Source: an uncultured Bilophila sp. (GTDB lineage Bacteria; Desulfobacterota; Desulfovibrionia; Desulfovibrionales; Desulfovibrionaceae). Taken from it: DNA of 64,000 nucleotides. The stretch is taken from contig CAJUHZ010000003.1 of NCBI GenBank assembly GCA_910585945.1, positions 62,001 through 126,000 on the forward strand, written 5' to 3'. A program made the position numbers and the translations under genes. Numbering within the stretch: the first letter of the stretch is position 1; each line of letters begins with the position of its first letter. The notes beneath the pieces were generated by a model. The model was not told the origin of the DNA and ran no database searches. It was given only the letters and a program-made list of their open reading frames with translations. Below are positions 32,226 through 40,600 of this stretch, in pieces.

Positions 32226-32681
32226 ATGCGCAGAAAGGAAAGAGAGCGGACGGATCGCGCCTTTATGGAACAGGTGCTGAAAGATGCCGACACGTTGTGG
32301 CTGAGCCTGAATACGGAAGGCGCGCCCTATGTCATCCCGGTCAACCACGCCCTGCATGAGGGCGTGCTGTACATTCATTGCGCAAACGAAGGTCTCAAGC
32401 TTGACTTGATCCGGCGCGATCCGCGGGTGGGCTTTGCCGCCGCGACGGATGTGCGGATCATCCGCGAACGATCCACAACGGCTTACCGCAGCGTGTGCGG
32501 CTCCGGCACGGCCGTGATTGTGGAAGATGAAGCGGAGAAGCAAACGGCGCTGGTCGCCATTCGTGATCAGTATCAGGCCATTTGCGACTTGCCCGCGCCA
32601 GCGTCCCGACTGCCTCAGATCGGCATTGTCCGGATCGTTATTGAAAGCCTGACGGGAAAAGAAAAAACACTGCCCGCGTAG
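32226..32681 (+). CDS. Pyridoxamine 5'-phosphate oxidase-like flavoprotein (NimA family)
   Basis: A 151-residue protein of the FMN-binding split-barrel fold. It begins MRRKERERTDRAFMEQVLKD and continues LWLSLNTEGAPYVIPVNHAL, YIHCANEGLKLDLIRRDPRVGF and RSVCGSGTAVIVEDEAEK, the pattern of NimA/YhbQ-like proteins, which in some bacteria reduce 5-nitroimidazoles. The usual role is probably flavin or heme related, so drug resistance should not be assumed. ATG 32226 with GGGGAG ten bases upstream gives the usual family length. Confidence 0.85.
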   Translation: MRRKERERTDRAFMEQVLKDADTLWLSLNTEGAPYVIPVNHALHEGVLYIHCANEGLKLDLIRRDPRVGFAAATDVRIIRERSTTAYRSVCGSGTAVIVEDEAEKQTALVAIRDQYQAICDLPAPASRLPQIGIVRIVIESLTGKEKTLPA

Positions 32682-32701
32682 GGCGCACACTCCGGCTCTT
32701 G

Positions 32702-32815
32702 TCCTGCCTGCGTCAAAAAGGCTTTTTATTCCGGTCATGTGCCATAAGCGTACATTCCCTTCACAAAAAGCCTTTTTCCCTGGCGGAGAACAACATTTCT
32801 CGCAGTGTGAACACC
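32702..32815 (-). repeat. 120-bp dispersed element, copy 2
   Basis: Reverse-complement match of 6254-6380, about 26 kb away in inverted orientation. Shared stretches include GCGTCAAAAAGGCTTTTTAT on this strand and GAGAACAACATTTCTCG. Differences are point changes with very few indels, so the two copies are recent or conserved. Confidence 0.75.
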
Positions 32816-32855
32816 CCCGAGCAGGCTCCGTTCCAAACGGAGTTTTCGGGGGGAT

Positions 32856-32986
32856 TATGAAAACGCCGTCCACAACACGCCGGATTTTTCCACCCGGCAA
32901 ACAGTGGACAAAGCGGTCTTCACCAGACAGCCAGTGGTTGGCTTGCAACGCCGCCCTCCGCAAAACCACGGCGTTGCGGCAGGCAG
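32856..32986 (-). repeat. 136-bp dispersed element, copy C
   Basis: On the minus strand it starts CCTGCCTGCCGCAACGCCGT and ends TGTGGACGGCGTTTTCATAA. It is the most diverged copy, with the central block changed, but the ends are clearly shared. The plus strand opens M-K-T-P-S-T-T-R-R-I-F. Confidence 0.7.
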
Positions 32987-33018
32987 GGGAGTGAACATTG
33001 TCGCCCCGCCCCTGCATG

Positions 33019-33104
33019 TGCCGGCCTGGCGCAACGCGCCGGCCGGCCATTGGGGGGGCAGGGGAATCATTCCCCTGCAGGGGGTTTGGGGGCGCTGCCC
33101 CCAA
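33019..33104 (+). repeat. GC-rich palindrome string, copy 4
   Basis: The best-preserved copy: GCCGGCCTGGCGC-AAC-GCGCCGGCCGGC, GCAGGGGAAT/ATTCCCCTGC and TTGGGGGC-GCT-GCCCCCAA. The final hairpin abuts the argH stop, where it may terminate argGH transcription. Confidence 0.75.
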
Positions 33105-34499
33105 TCAGGCGCCTGTTTCCTCCGCGATCCACGCGCGGATGTTTTTGAACTGCCGATCAAGGGAGATCGGGCCAGTGCCGCCGGGCGCGTTGCGCCGGGC
33201 CACAGCCGCCCGGTAATCAAGCACGTCGAACACATCAGGCTCGATCCGTTCGCACAGCGCGTGCAGATCTTCCGGCGGCAGGGCTTCGAGCGGCAGGTTC
33301 CGTTCTTCGGCCAGGGCAACGGCCCGGCCGGTGATATGGTGCGCTTCGCGGAACGGAATCCCTCTGGAGACCAGGTAGTCCGCAAGTTCCGTGGCGTTGA
33401 GGAAGCCGGCGGAGAGCGCCCGGGCCATGCGATCCGCATCAAAGCGAAGAGCGGCCAACATGCCGGCCATGAGTTCAAGCGACAGACTCACCGTGCGGTC
33501 AGCGTCCAGAAACGGTTCCTTGTCTTCCTGCAAATCCCGGTTGTAGGCCAGGGGCAGGCCCTTCATGATCGTCAGCAGCGTCACGAGATCGCCGTAGACG
33601 CGGCCTGTCTTGCCCCGCATCAGTTCGGCCACGTCCGGATTTTTCTTCTGCGGCATGATGGACGAACCTGTGGCGTAGGCGTCGGGCAGGCGGACAAAGC
33701 CGTAGGCCGGATTGGCCCACAGGATGATTTCTTCGCAGAAGCGGGAAAGGTGCATCATGATCACGCTGGAGCAGAACAGGGCTTCCAGCGCGAAATCCCT
33801 GTCGGACACGGCATCCATGCTGTTGTCGAATACGCCGTTCATGCCCAGTTCCGCCGCCACCGAGGCGGGATCGAGCGGGTATGTCGTGCCGGCCAGGGCC
33901 GCCGCGCCCAGCGGGGAAATGCGGGCACGCCGCTCGCAATCCTTCAGGCGGTCCACATCGCGTTTGAGCATCCAGGCGTAGGCCAGCAGATGTTGCGCCA
34001 GGCTTACGGGTTGCGCGGGCTGGAGGTGGGTGCAGCCGGGGAGGATGATTTCACGGTGTTCCTCGGCCTTGTCCACAAAGACGGCCGCCGTCCTGATCGC
34101 AAGATTTCGCCATGCGGCCGCGCGGTCGGCCACGAACAGTCGAAAATCCAGGGCCACCTGATCGTTGCGGCTGCGCCCGGTGTGGAGTTTTTTGCCCACA
34201 TCGCCCACAAGTTCCGTCAGGCGGCTTTCGATGTTCATGTGCACGTCTTCCAGTTCGCGTTTCCACTGGAAGACGCCGGACTCGATTTCCGCCCGTACGG
34301 CGTCAAGTCCGGCCGTCAGTTGATCCGCCTCGGCGGGCGTGAGCACGCCCTGTCGCGCCAGCATACGGGCGTGGGCCTGCGACCCGGCGATATCCTGCCG
34401 GTAGAGGGCGCTGTCGTAGGAAACGGATTCGGTATACGCCTCGACGGAGGCGGCCGTTCCCTCGTGGAAGCGGCCGCCCCAAAGCTTTTTCTCTGCCAT
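33105..34499 (-). CDS. argH: Argininosuccinate lyase
   Basis: ArgH splits argininosuccinate into arginine and fumarate, the last step of arginine synthesis. The 464-residue protein starts MAEKKLWGGRFHEGTAA. Fumarase-superfamily motifs: HTGRSRNDQVALDFRLF, GCTHLQPAQPVSLAQHLL, and the signature GSSIMPQKKNPDVAELMRG with the flexible serine loop at about residue 280. The frame is open 33 codons further upstream, but the ATG at 34499 is the family start. It lies about 135 bases after argG on the same strand, so the two likely form one unit. Confidence 0.96.
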   Translation of the reverse strand: MAEKKLWGGRFHEGTAASVEAYTESVSYDSALYRQDIAGSQAHARMLARQGVLTPAEADQLTAGLDAVRAEIESGVFQWKRELEDVHMNIESRLTELVGDVGKKLHTGRSRNDQVALDFRLFVADRAAAWRNLAIRTAAVFVDKAEEHREIILPGCTHLQPAQPVSLAQHLLAYAWMLKRDVDRLKDCERRARISPLGAAALAGTTYPLDPASVAAELGMNGVFDNSMDAVSDRDFALEALFCSSVIMMHLSRFCEEIILWANPAYGFVRLPDAYATGSSIMPQKKNPDVAELMRGKTGRVYGDLVTLLTIMKGLPLAYNRDLQEDKEPFLDADRTVSLSLELMAGMLAALRFDADRMARALSAGFLNATELADYLVSRGIPFREAHHITGRAVALAEERNLPLEALPPEDLHALCERIEPDVFDVLDYRAAVARRNAPGGTGPISLDRQFKNIRAWIAEETGA

Positions 34500-34635
34500 G
34501 TCGATCCCGCATGACCGGCTTTTCCCGGTCCTGTGATTTGGGCGGGAGCGGCGAACCGGCGGATTTCGTGAAAACGCCGCCGTCCGTCGCTCCCGCAACA
34601 GAGTGAAATTCCGGTCGTCCTGGCCGGGATTCGCG

Positions 34636-35832
34636 TTACTTCATTTTCTTGTAGCCGCGGATCCTCAGGCCGTTGAGCTTGATGAAGCCGGCCGCGTCCT
34701 TGTGATCGTAGGTGGCGCATTCTTCAAAGGTGGCGAGGTCATGGCAGTACAGCGTGTTGGCCGACTCGCGCCCCACCGGCCAGGCCGTGCCCTTGTACAG
34801 CTTGAGGCGGGCCGTGCCGGAGACGCGCTCCTGCGCCTTGTCGATAAGCGCCTGCATGGCCTCGCGCTCCGGCGAGAACCAGAAGCCGTTGTACACGGCG
34901 TCGGCATAGGCGGGCAGGATTTGATCCCGGATGCGCATGGTCATGCGATCGAGGGTGATGCCTTCCAGATCCTGATGCGCCACATGGATCAGGGTGCCGC
35001 CGGGCGTTTCGTACACGCCGCGCGCCTTCATGCCGACAAAGCGGTTTTCCACCATGTCGACGCGGCCGATGCCGTGGCGGCTTGCAATGGCGTTGAGCGT
35101 CATGACCAGGCGGGCCGGGGACATGGCTTCGCCGTTGACGGAGACAGGATCGCCGCGTTCAAAGCCGATGGTGATGTATTCCGGCTCGTCCGGGGCCTGC
35201 TCGACGGGCACGGCCATGACATGGGAGCCGGCCAGAGGTTCTTCCCACGGATCTTCAAGCTCGCTCCCCTCGAAGCTGCAATGCAGCATGTTGCGGTCCA
35301 TGCTGTAATGCTTGTTGGAGGAGGCGACGGCAATGCCGTTTTGTTCGGCAAAGGCGTTCAGCGCCGTGCGGGACATCAGATCCCACTCGCGCCACGGCGC
35401 GATGATCCGCAGGTCCGGAGCAAGGGCCATGGCCGAAAGCTCGAAACGAACCTGATCGTTCCCCTTGCCGGTGGCTCCGTGGGCCAGGGCGTCCGCGCCT
35501 TCCGCCCGGGCGATTTCCACCAGGCGTTTGGTGATCAGCGGGCGGGCGATGGAAGTGCCCATGAGGTAGCGGCTTTCATACACCGCGCCGGAACGGAGCA
35601 TGGGGAAGATGTAGTCGCGCGCGAATTCTTCGCGCAGGTCTTCCACATACGCCTTGCTCGCCCCGGTTTTCAGGGCCTTTTCATCCACGCCGTTGAGATC
35701 GTCTTCCTGTCCGAGGTCGGCTGTCATGGTCACGACTTCGCACCCGTAGGTGACGATGAGCCATTTGAGGATGACGGAGGTGTCCAGGCCGCCCGAGTAG
35801 GCGAGCACTACCTTGTTCACTTTCTTGCCCAT
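34636..35832 (-). CDS. argG: Argininosuccinate synthase
   Basis: ArgG condenses citrulline with aspartate using ATP. The 398-residue protein starts MGKKVNKVVLAYSGGLDTSV; the PP-loop SGGLDTS lies at about residues 13-19. Other blocks are GKGNDQVRFEL, YSMDRNMLHCSFEG and the C-terminal YTITV-like region. The annotated family start is the ATG at 35832; 32 extra in-frame codons upstream do not match. It precedes argH. No argF or carA is in the window. Confidence 0.96.
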   Translation of the reverse strand: MGKKVNKVVLAYSGGLDTSVILKWLIVTYGCEVVTMTADLGQEDDLNGVDEKALKTGASKAYVEDLREEFARDYIFPMLRSGAVYESRYLMGTSIARPLITKRLVEIARAEGADALAHGATGKGNDQVRFELSAMALAPDLRIIAPWREWDLMSRTALNAFAEQNGIAVASSNKHYSMDRNMLHCSFEGSELEDPWEEPLAGSHVMAVPVEQAPDEPEYITIGFERGDPVSVNGEAMSPARLVMTLNAIASRHGIGRVDMVENRFVGMKARGVYETPGGTLIHVAHQDLEGITLDRMTMRIRDQILPAYADAVYNGFWFSPEREAMQALIDKAQERVSGTARLKLYKGTAWPVGRESANTLYCHDLATFEECATYDHKDAAGFIKLNGLRIRGYKKMK

Positions 35833-35899
35833 GTGCGTTTCTCCAGAATATTGAGGGAAGCCGGCCGATTTCGTGGCGAACCCCGGCCGGGAACAAACA

Positions 35900-36532
35900 T
35901 CAAAGCCACAGATACGGGTTGTTCGCAAGTTCCTCGCCTACCGAGGTATTGGGACCGTGGCCGGGATAGACCACGGTTTCCGGCGGAAGAATGAAGATTT
36001 TCTTGTGCAGGGACTTGACGAGCGCGGCCTGGCTGCTGCCGGGAAAGTCCGTGCGCCCCACGGAATGGAAAAAGAGCAGATCCCCGGTGAGCACGGCGTT
36101 CATGGACGGCACATGCAGGGAGACGCTCCCCGGCGTGTGGCCGGGCGTGGCGAGCACCTCCATGTTGATGCTCCCAAAGGAGGCCGGCCCTTCCTTCAAC
36201 GGACTCCAGGGGAAGGGCTTGACCGGGGGGAAGCCCCAGGCCCCGCCCCCGCCGAGTTCGGAGCGCAGCAGGCTTTCGTCCCCGCTCGGGCCGTACACGG
36301 GCGCGTCTGTCAGCTCATGCAGCGTGCCCACGCCGTAAATATGGTCAAAATGAAAATGCGTGCAGATGATGGCACGCAGGACAAGTCGGTTTTCCTTGAG
36401 CAGGGCGAGTACGTCCTCAAGGCCGCCGCCGTTGAGATCGCCGCCCGGATCGACCGCCACGGCGTCCGTGCCGTTGTGGATCACATGGCAGTTGGTATCA
36501 AGAGGGCCGAGGGGGAACGAGGTGATGGGCAT
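35900..36532 (-). CDS. Metallo-beta-lactamase-fold hydrolase, glyoxalase II-like
   Basis: A 210-residue cytosolic protein. The metal motif THFHFDH is at residues 58-64, followed by further ligands in ATPGHTPGSVSLH, LTGDLLFFHSVGRTDF and VVYPGHGPNTSVGEE. This is the compact single-domain type related to glyoxalase II and persulfide dioxygenases; the substrate is probably a thioester, but that is not proven. ATG 36532 has AGGAGACC before it. It is upstream of argG on the same strand with 67 bases between, so cotranscription is possible but functionally unexplained. Confidence 0.85.
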   Translation of the reverse strand: MPITSFPLGPLDTNCHVIHNGTDAVAVDPGGDLNGGGLEDVLALLKENRLVLRAIICTHFHFDHIYGVGTLHELTDAPVYGPSGDESLLRSELGGGGAWGFPPVKPFPWSPLKEGPASFGSINMEVLATPGHTPGSVSLHVPSMNAVLTGDLLFFHSVGRTDFPGSSQAALVKSLHKKIFILPPETVVYPGHGPNTSVGEELANNPYLWL

Positions 36533-36819
36533 GTGGGTCTCCTGCGAAGCCGGGGAAATGTTCAGCGGACGACGGCCGCGCAAAACGGCGCGCCCGGCGT
36601 CGGGCCGCCCGGACTCTCCGGACTGCCTGGACCGTTTGAATCGTTGGATCGGGAGCCGGCGCTTCCGCGGATTGGGTGCGGAAACGCGCGACAGGGGGCA
36701 TCATAGCCCGAAGACGGCAAACCTGCAATTGGCGCGTTCTCGTCGCGCGGGGCAGGCGCGGAAGATGCGCCTGCCCCGGATCGGGGAGGCATGTATTTCT
36801 CTTTCCTGACAATCTGCGT

Positions 36820-37236
36820 CTATCCGGCATAGGCTTGTGCGGCTCTGACCAGCAGACCGGAGCGCGTCATGCCCAGACGTCGGGCCTTTTCGTCAATGCC
36901 GGCCAGGGCTGCTCGCGTCATGCTGATGTTGAGTTTGACGGGCGTCATGTCGATTTCCGGGGCCTGGAACAGTTGCGTCAAAGGCTCGCGGGACGAATCC
37001 ATACCCGATGCCCGCATGGCCTCTTCCGCCGCCTCGCGCACTTTGGCCAGCGGCGAGGGAGACGGAAGCTGTTTTTTGGCTTTGGCGTACTCCTCCACGG
37101 CGATGGACAACACGTCCCGCGCCATGTCCATGCACTCTTCCAGTGTAGACCCCTGGGTGAAGGCTTCGGGAATATCAGGGAATTCCACAGCGTATCCCCC
37201 TTCCTGAACAGGCAGAAACAAGGCAAAATAGTACAT
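36820..37236 (-). CDS. hicB: HicB-family antitoxin with C-terminal ribbon-helix-helix
   Basis: A 138-residue antitoxin. The N-terminal HicB fold is MYYFALFLPVQEGGYAVEFPD with EFPDIPEAFTQGSTLEECM. The last 45 residues (LNISMTRAALAGIDEKARRLG) form a ribbon-helix-helix DNA-binding domain, so it can bind its own operator as well as neutralise HicA. AAGGAGA lies six bases before the ATG. It follows hicA by 54 bases. Toxin-antitoxin function is inferred from the family and gene pairing. Confidence 0.9.
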   Translation of the reverse strand: MYYFALFLPVQEGGYAVEFPDIPEAFTQGSTLEECMDMARDVLSIAVEEYAKAKKQLPSPSPLAKVREAAEEAMRASGMDSSREPLTQLFQAPEIDMTPVKLNISMTRAALAGIDEKARRLGMTRSGLLVRAAQAYAG

Positions 37237-37290
37237 GATGTTCTCCTTTATGATATTCGGAAGGAAGGGCGCTGGAAGCGCCTTCCTGCA

Positions 37291-37473
37291 TCAAAGCAAC
37301 TTCACCCCCGTTTGTTTTTCAATTTTCCGCACAATCCGTTCCGCGATTTCTGTATGTCGTCCTATGGGGCAGCGGTAGTTTCCGTCCGCGTCGTAGGCCC
37401 GGGTGTGTTCTCCGCCTTCCTTGAAGGTAAAACCGGCCTCGCGCAGCTTTTTCAGAATTTCCTTTCTTTTCAT
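37291..37473 (-). CDS. hicA: HicA-family mRNA interferase toxin
   Basis: A 60-residue double-stranded RNA-binding-like toxin: MKRKEILKKLREAGFTFKEG, then EHTRAYDADGNYRCPIGRHT, with the catalytic His in GGEHTR. In the usual HicA the motif is G-S-H-H; here it is G-E-H-T, so only one histidine is present. Size and the basic tail (IVRKIEKQTGVKL) fit. ATG 37473 follows a GGGGGG ribosome site; an upstream in-frame start at 37524 would read through the operator. HicA cuts mRNA and stops translation unless HicB binds it. Confidence 0.9.
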   Translation of the reverse strand: MKRKEILKKLREAGFTFKEGGEHTRAYDADGNYRCPIGRHTEIAERIVRKIEKQTGVKLL

Positions 37474-37492
37474 TTCGCCCCCCCCTTTCATG

Positions 37493-37524
37493 TTTATAGT
37501 AGAGAAAAATTTATCTACTCTCAA
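37493..37524 (-). promoter_or_regulatory. hicAB promoter with overlapping dyad operator
   Basis: On the minus strand TTGAGA and TATAAA boxes lie 20 bases apart, slightly wide. A dyad AGTAGA-N10-TCTACT (37498-37519) overlaps them, placed where the HicB ribbon-helix-helix domain would repress. Confidence 0.4.
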
Positions 37525-37563
37525 TAGTTTTGTTCAAAAGCTTTTTCGCTGAATGGGGGAAAC

Positions 37564-37607
37564 GCATAAAAAGTGCCCCGGCGGTGCTGGCAAACACTGC
37601 CGGGGGT
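37564..37607 (-). terminator. Terminator of the cyclic glucan synthase gene
   Basis: On the minus strand a 12-bp GC hairpin (CCCCCGGCAGTG / CACCGCCGGGGC) with an eight-base loop is followed by CACTTTTTA, about 30 bases after the stop of the upstream gene. Confidence 0.75.
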
Positions 37608-37633
37608 AGCGCCGTGCTTGAAAAGGGATATGC

Positions 37634-40600
37634 TCAATCGCAAGATTTATGAATGATTTCAACGTGGTGTTCGCAGCCGTCCGCAAGGATGGGGATATCC
37701 GTTCCGGGCAGGAACGTTCCATCCAGCACGATCCGCGGCGTTTCTCCCTGCCGAACGGCAATCGCATAGCGTGTGTTCCCGAAGCGCAGGCGCAGGGAAA
37801 AGCCCGGCCAATCCCTGGGCAGCAGGGGCTTGAGGGAGAAAACGCCCTTGCCTCCCCGCACGTCCCGCACATCAAGGCCGAGCAGGGATTCCAGCAGGAG
37901 GCGATACATCCAGCCGGCCGCTCCGGTGTACCAGGTCCAGCCGCCGCGTCCGGCATGGGCGGGCGCGGCGTAGACGTCGGCCGCGACGACATAAGGCTCT
38001 GTTTTGTACGTCGCGCTTTCCCCCGCCGTTCGGCTGTGCCGGATCGGGTTGATCATGTTGAAGAGTTCCCAGGCGCGTTCGCAATGTCCCAGAGCGGCAT
38101 GGGCCATGACGGCCCAGATCGCCGCATGGGTGTACTGGCCGCCGTTTTCCCGCACGCCTGGCACATAGCCCCTGATGTAGCCGGGGTCTGGCCGCGGGGC
38201 CGCCGGGGCGGGCGTCTCCGTGTGCGCCGGATCGGGATCCGCTTCCGGAGCACGGTCGCCAAAGGGCGGCGCGAGCAGGCGGATGATCCCCGGATCCTCC
38301 CGCACCAGATGGGCGTCGTGCGCGGTCATGGCCGCTTCCTGCCGTGCGACGGGAGCCGCTCCGGACAGAACGGACCAGCTTTGGGCGATGGAGTCGATGC
38401 GGCATTCTCCGCTTTGCGCCGAGCCGAGAGGGGTGCCGTCGTCGAAGTAGGCGCGCCTGTACCACGCGCCGTCCCAGCCGTGGATTTCCAGACTGTCGCG
38501 CAGGGCTTGCGCCTCCTCCTCGCAGCGAGCGGCAAACGCCGCGTCCGCGCGCAGGCGGGCCACCCTGGCGAAACGGATCAACACATCGCAGAGGAAGAAG
38601 CCGAGCCAGACGCTTTCCCCCCGTCCGGCCGCGCCCACCCTGTTCATGCCGTCGTTCCAGTCGCCCGCCTGCATGAGCGGCAGACCGTGCGCGCCGCGCG
38701 GCGCGCTCCGTTCAAGCGCGCGGACGCAATGATCGTACAGGGATTCCTTCAGCCGGGAGCGGAGCGGCAGATCGTAGTACGATTCCTCCTCCGGCTCCAG
38801 AGCGCGGCCTTCGATGTACTCGACTTCCTCGTCCAGTACGGCCTGATCGCCGGTGAAGGTCACATAGCGGCTGACCGCCAGGGGGAGCCAGAGATAATCG
38901 TCGGAGCAGCGGGTGCGCACGCCGCGGTTCATGGGCGGGTGCCACCAGTGCTGCACGTCCCCCTCGGGGAACTGGTGGGCCGCGCACAGCAGAAGGTGCG
39001 CGCGGGCGGCGTCGCGGTTCACATGGATCATGGCCATCGAATCCTGGAGCTGATCGCGGAAGCCGTACGCCCCGCCCGACTGGTAGTAGCCGCTCCGCGC
39101 CATGTAGCGGGCCGCTATGGTTTGATACATGAGCCAGCCGTTGAGCAGAACATTGACGGCCGGATCGGGCGTTTCCACCTGAACGGCGTCCAGCAGCTCC
39201 CGCCATTGCCGCCGTGTTTCGTCGTGCGCCCGGAGGGCGGCGTCGGCCCGGCGGCAGCGACGGATCATGGCTTCGGCCGCTTCCATGTCGGCCGCGGCCC
39301 CGAGCAGAAAGACAATGACGCATTCTTCCCCGGGGCCGGCCTCGAAGCGCGTCTGCAGCGCCGCGCATGGATCAAGCCCCGCTCCGGACCGGCCGGAAAG
39401 AGAAGCGCGCGACAGGGCGGCCGGGCGTGAAAGATCGCCGTTGCGGCCGATGAATTCCGCCCTGTCGCAGGTAAACGCCTGCCCGGCTTCGCCCGCGCCG
39501 CGGCCCATGCTGCTGGTTGCGCCGGCCGTGCCCCCGCCGGGAAAGGCCACGGCGAAAAAGGCGACGCGGCCGGGGAAATCGATGGAGTAGGCGTTGCGGG
39601 CAAAAAGACTTTCCCCCCGGGGATCGGCTGTCGTCACAATATGCATGGCCGAGCGCGAGCGGAGATCGCCGAGCACCCATTCCACATAGCCCGTGACGCT
39701 CAGGGGCCGGCGGCGGCCGGAGAGGTTGCGGATGGTCAGCGCCGCGCAACGGACGGGATCTTCCGGCGCCACGGCCATACGCAGTTCCGTGGCGATGCCG
39801 CCTTCCTCGTGCTCGAACGTCGTGTAGCCGAAACCGTGACGGATGCGGTAGTCCCCCCTGCCCCGGCACGGGAGCGGCGTGGGCGACCAGAAACGGCCCG
39901 TTTCTTCATCGCGCAGGTACAGGGCTTCGCCTCCGGCGTCGGAAACAGGATCGTTCAGCCAGGGCGTCAGGCGGAATTCATGGGCGTTTTCCGCCCATGT
40001 GTAGGCGTTGCCGCTCTCGGAAACGACGCTCCCGAACGTGCGGTTGGCCAGCACGTTGACCCAGGGCGCGGGCAGGACCTCGCCTTCCCGCAGGGTGATC
40101 ACATATTCGCTTCCGTCCGGCGTAAAGCCGCCGTACGGACTGCACAGAATGAGGGATTCCCCGGGCTCGGACGCGCTCCGCTTCCGGCTCTGCATCTGGC
40201 TCCGCCCTTGTGTCGGCGTCTGGGGTTGCATCCGGGCCTCCCGGGGGGGCGGCGCCTGGGTTTGCCCTGCCGCGCGATCCGGCCGGCGCGGCTCGAAGGC
40301 AAGGGGCAGGGGGCTTTTCGCCTGTGCGGATCGGATCTGATCGTGGAGGCTTCCGTCCGTGTCATTGATGATCACGCGGGCCGAGGCTTCGATCAGCAGG
40401 CGATCTTCCCGGGAAAGCCGTTGCACGGAACGGACAAAGACGCCGCCGGGGCGCTCCAGCAGGTGGGCTTCGGTTCCGGAGGCCATAAGCCCGCGGATCA
40501 TGTCGTGCAGATCCTGCCGGTAGCCGCCCGCTTCCTCGTTCCATATCACAAGGTCGGCGGACAGGCCCTTGGCGCGCCAGTAGGCGTGGGCCTTGAGCAT

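Larger units (their letters stand above)
32682..33104. other. Repeat cluster between the NimA-like gene and argH
   Basis: This 420-base gap is almost wholly repeat: the inverted-pair element (32702-32815), copy C of the 136-bp element (32856-32986) and the fourth GC-palindrome string (33019-33104), which ends at the argH stop codon. No gene is present. Confidence 0.75.
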
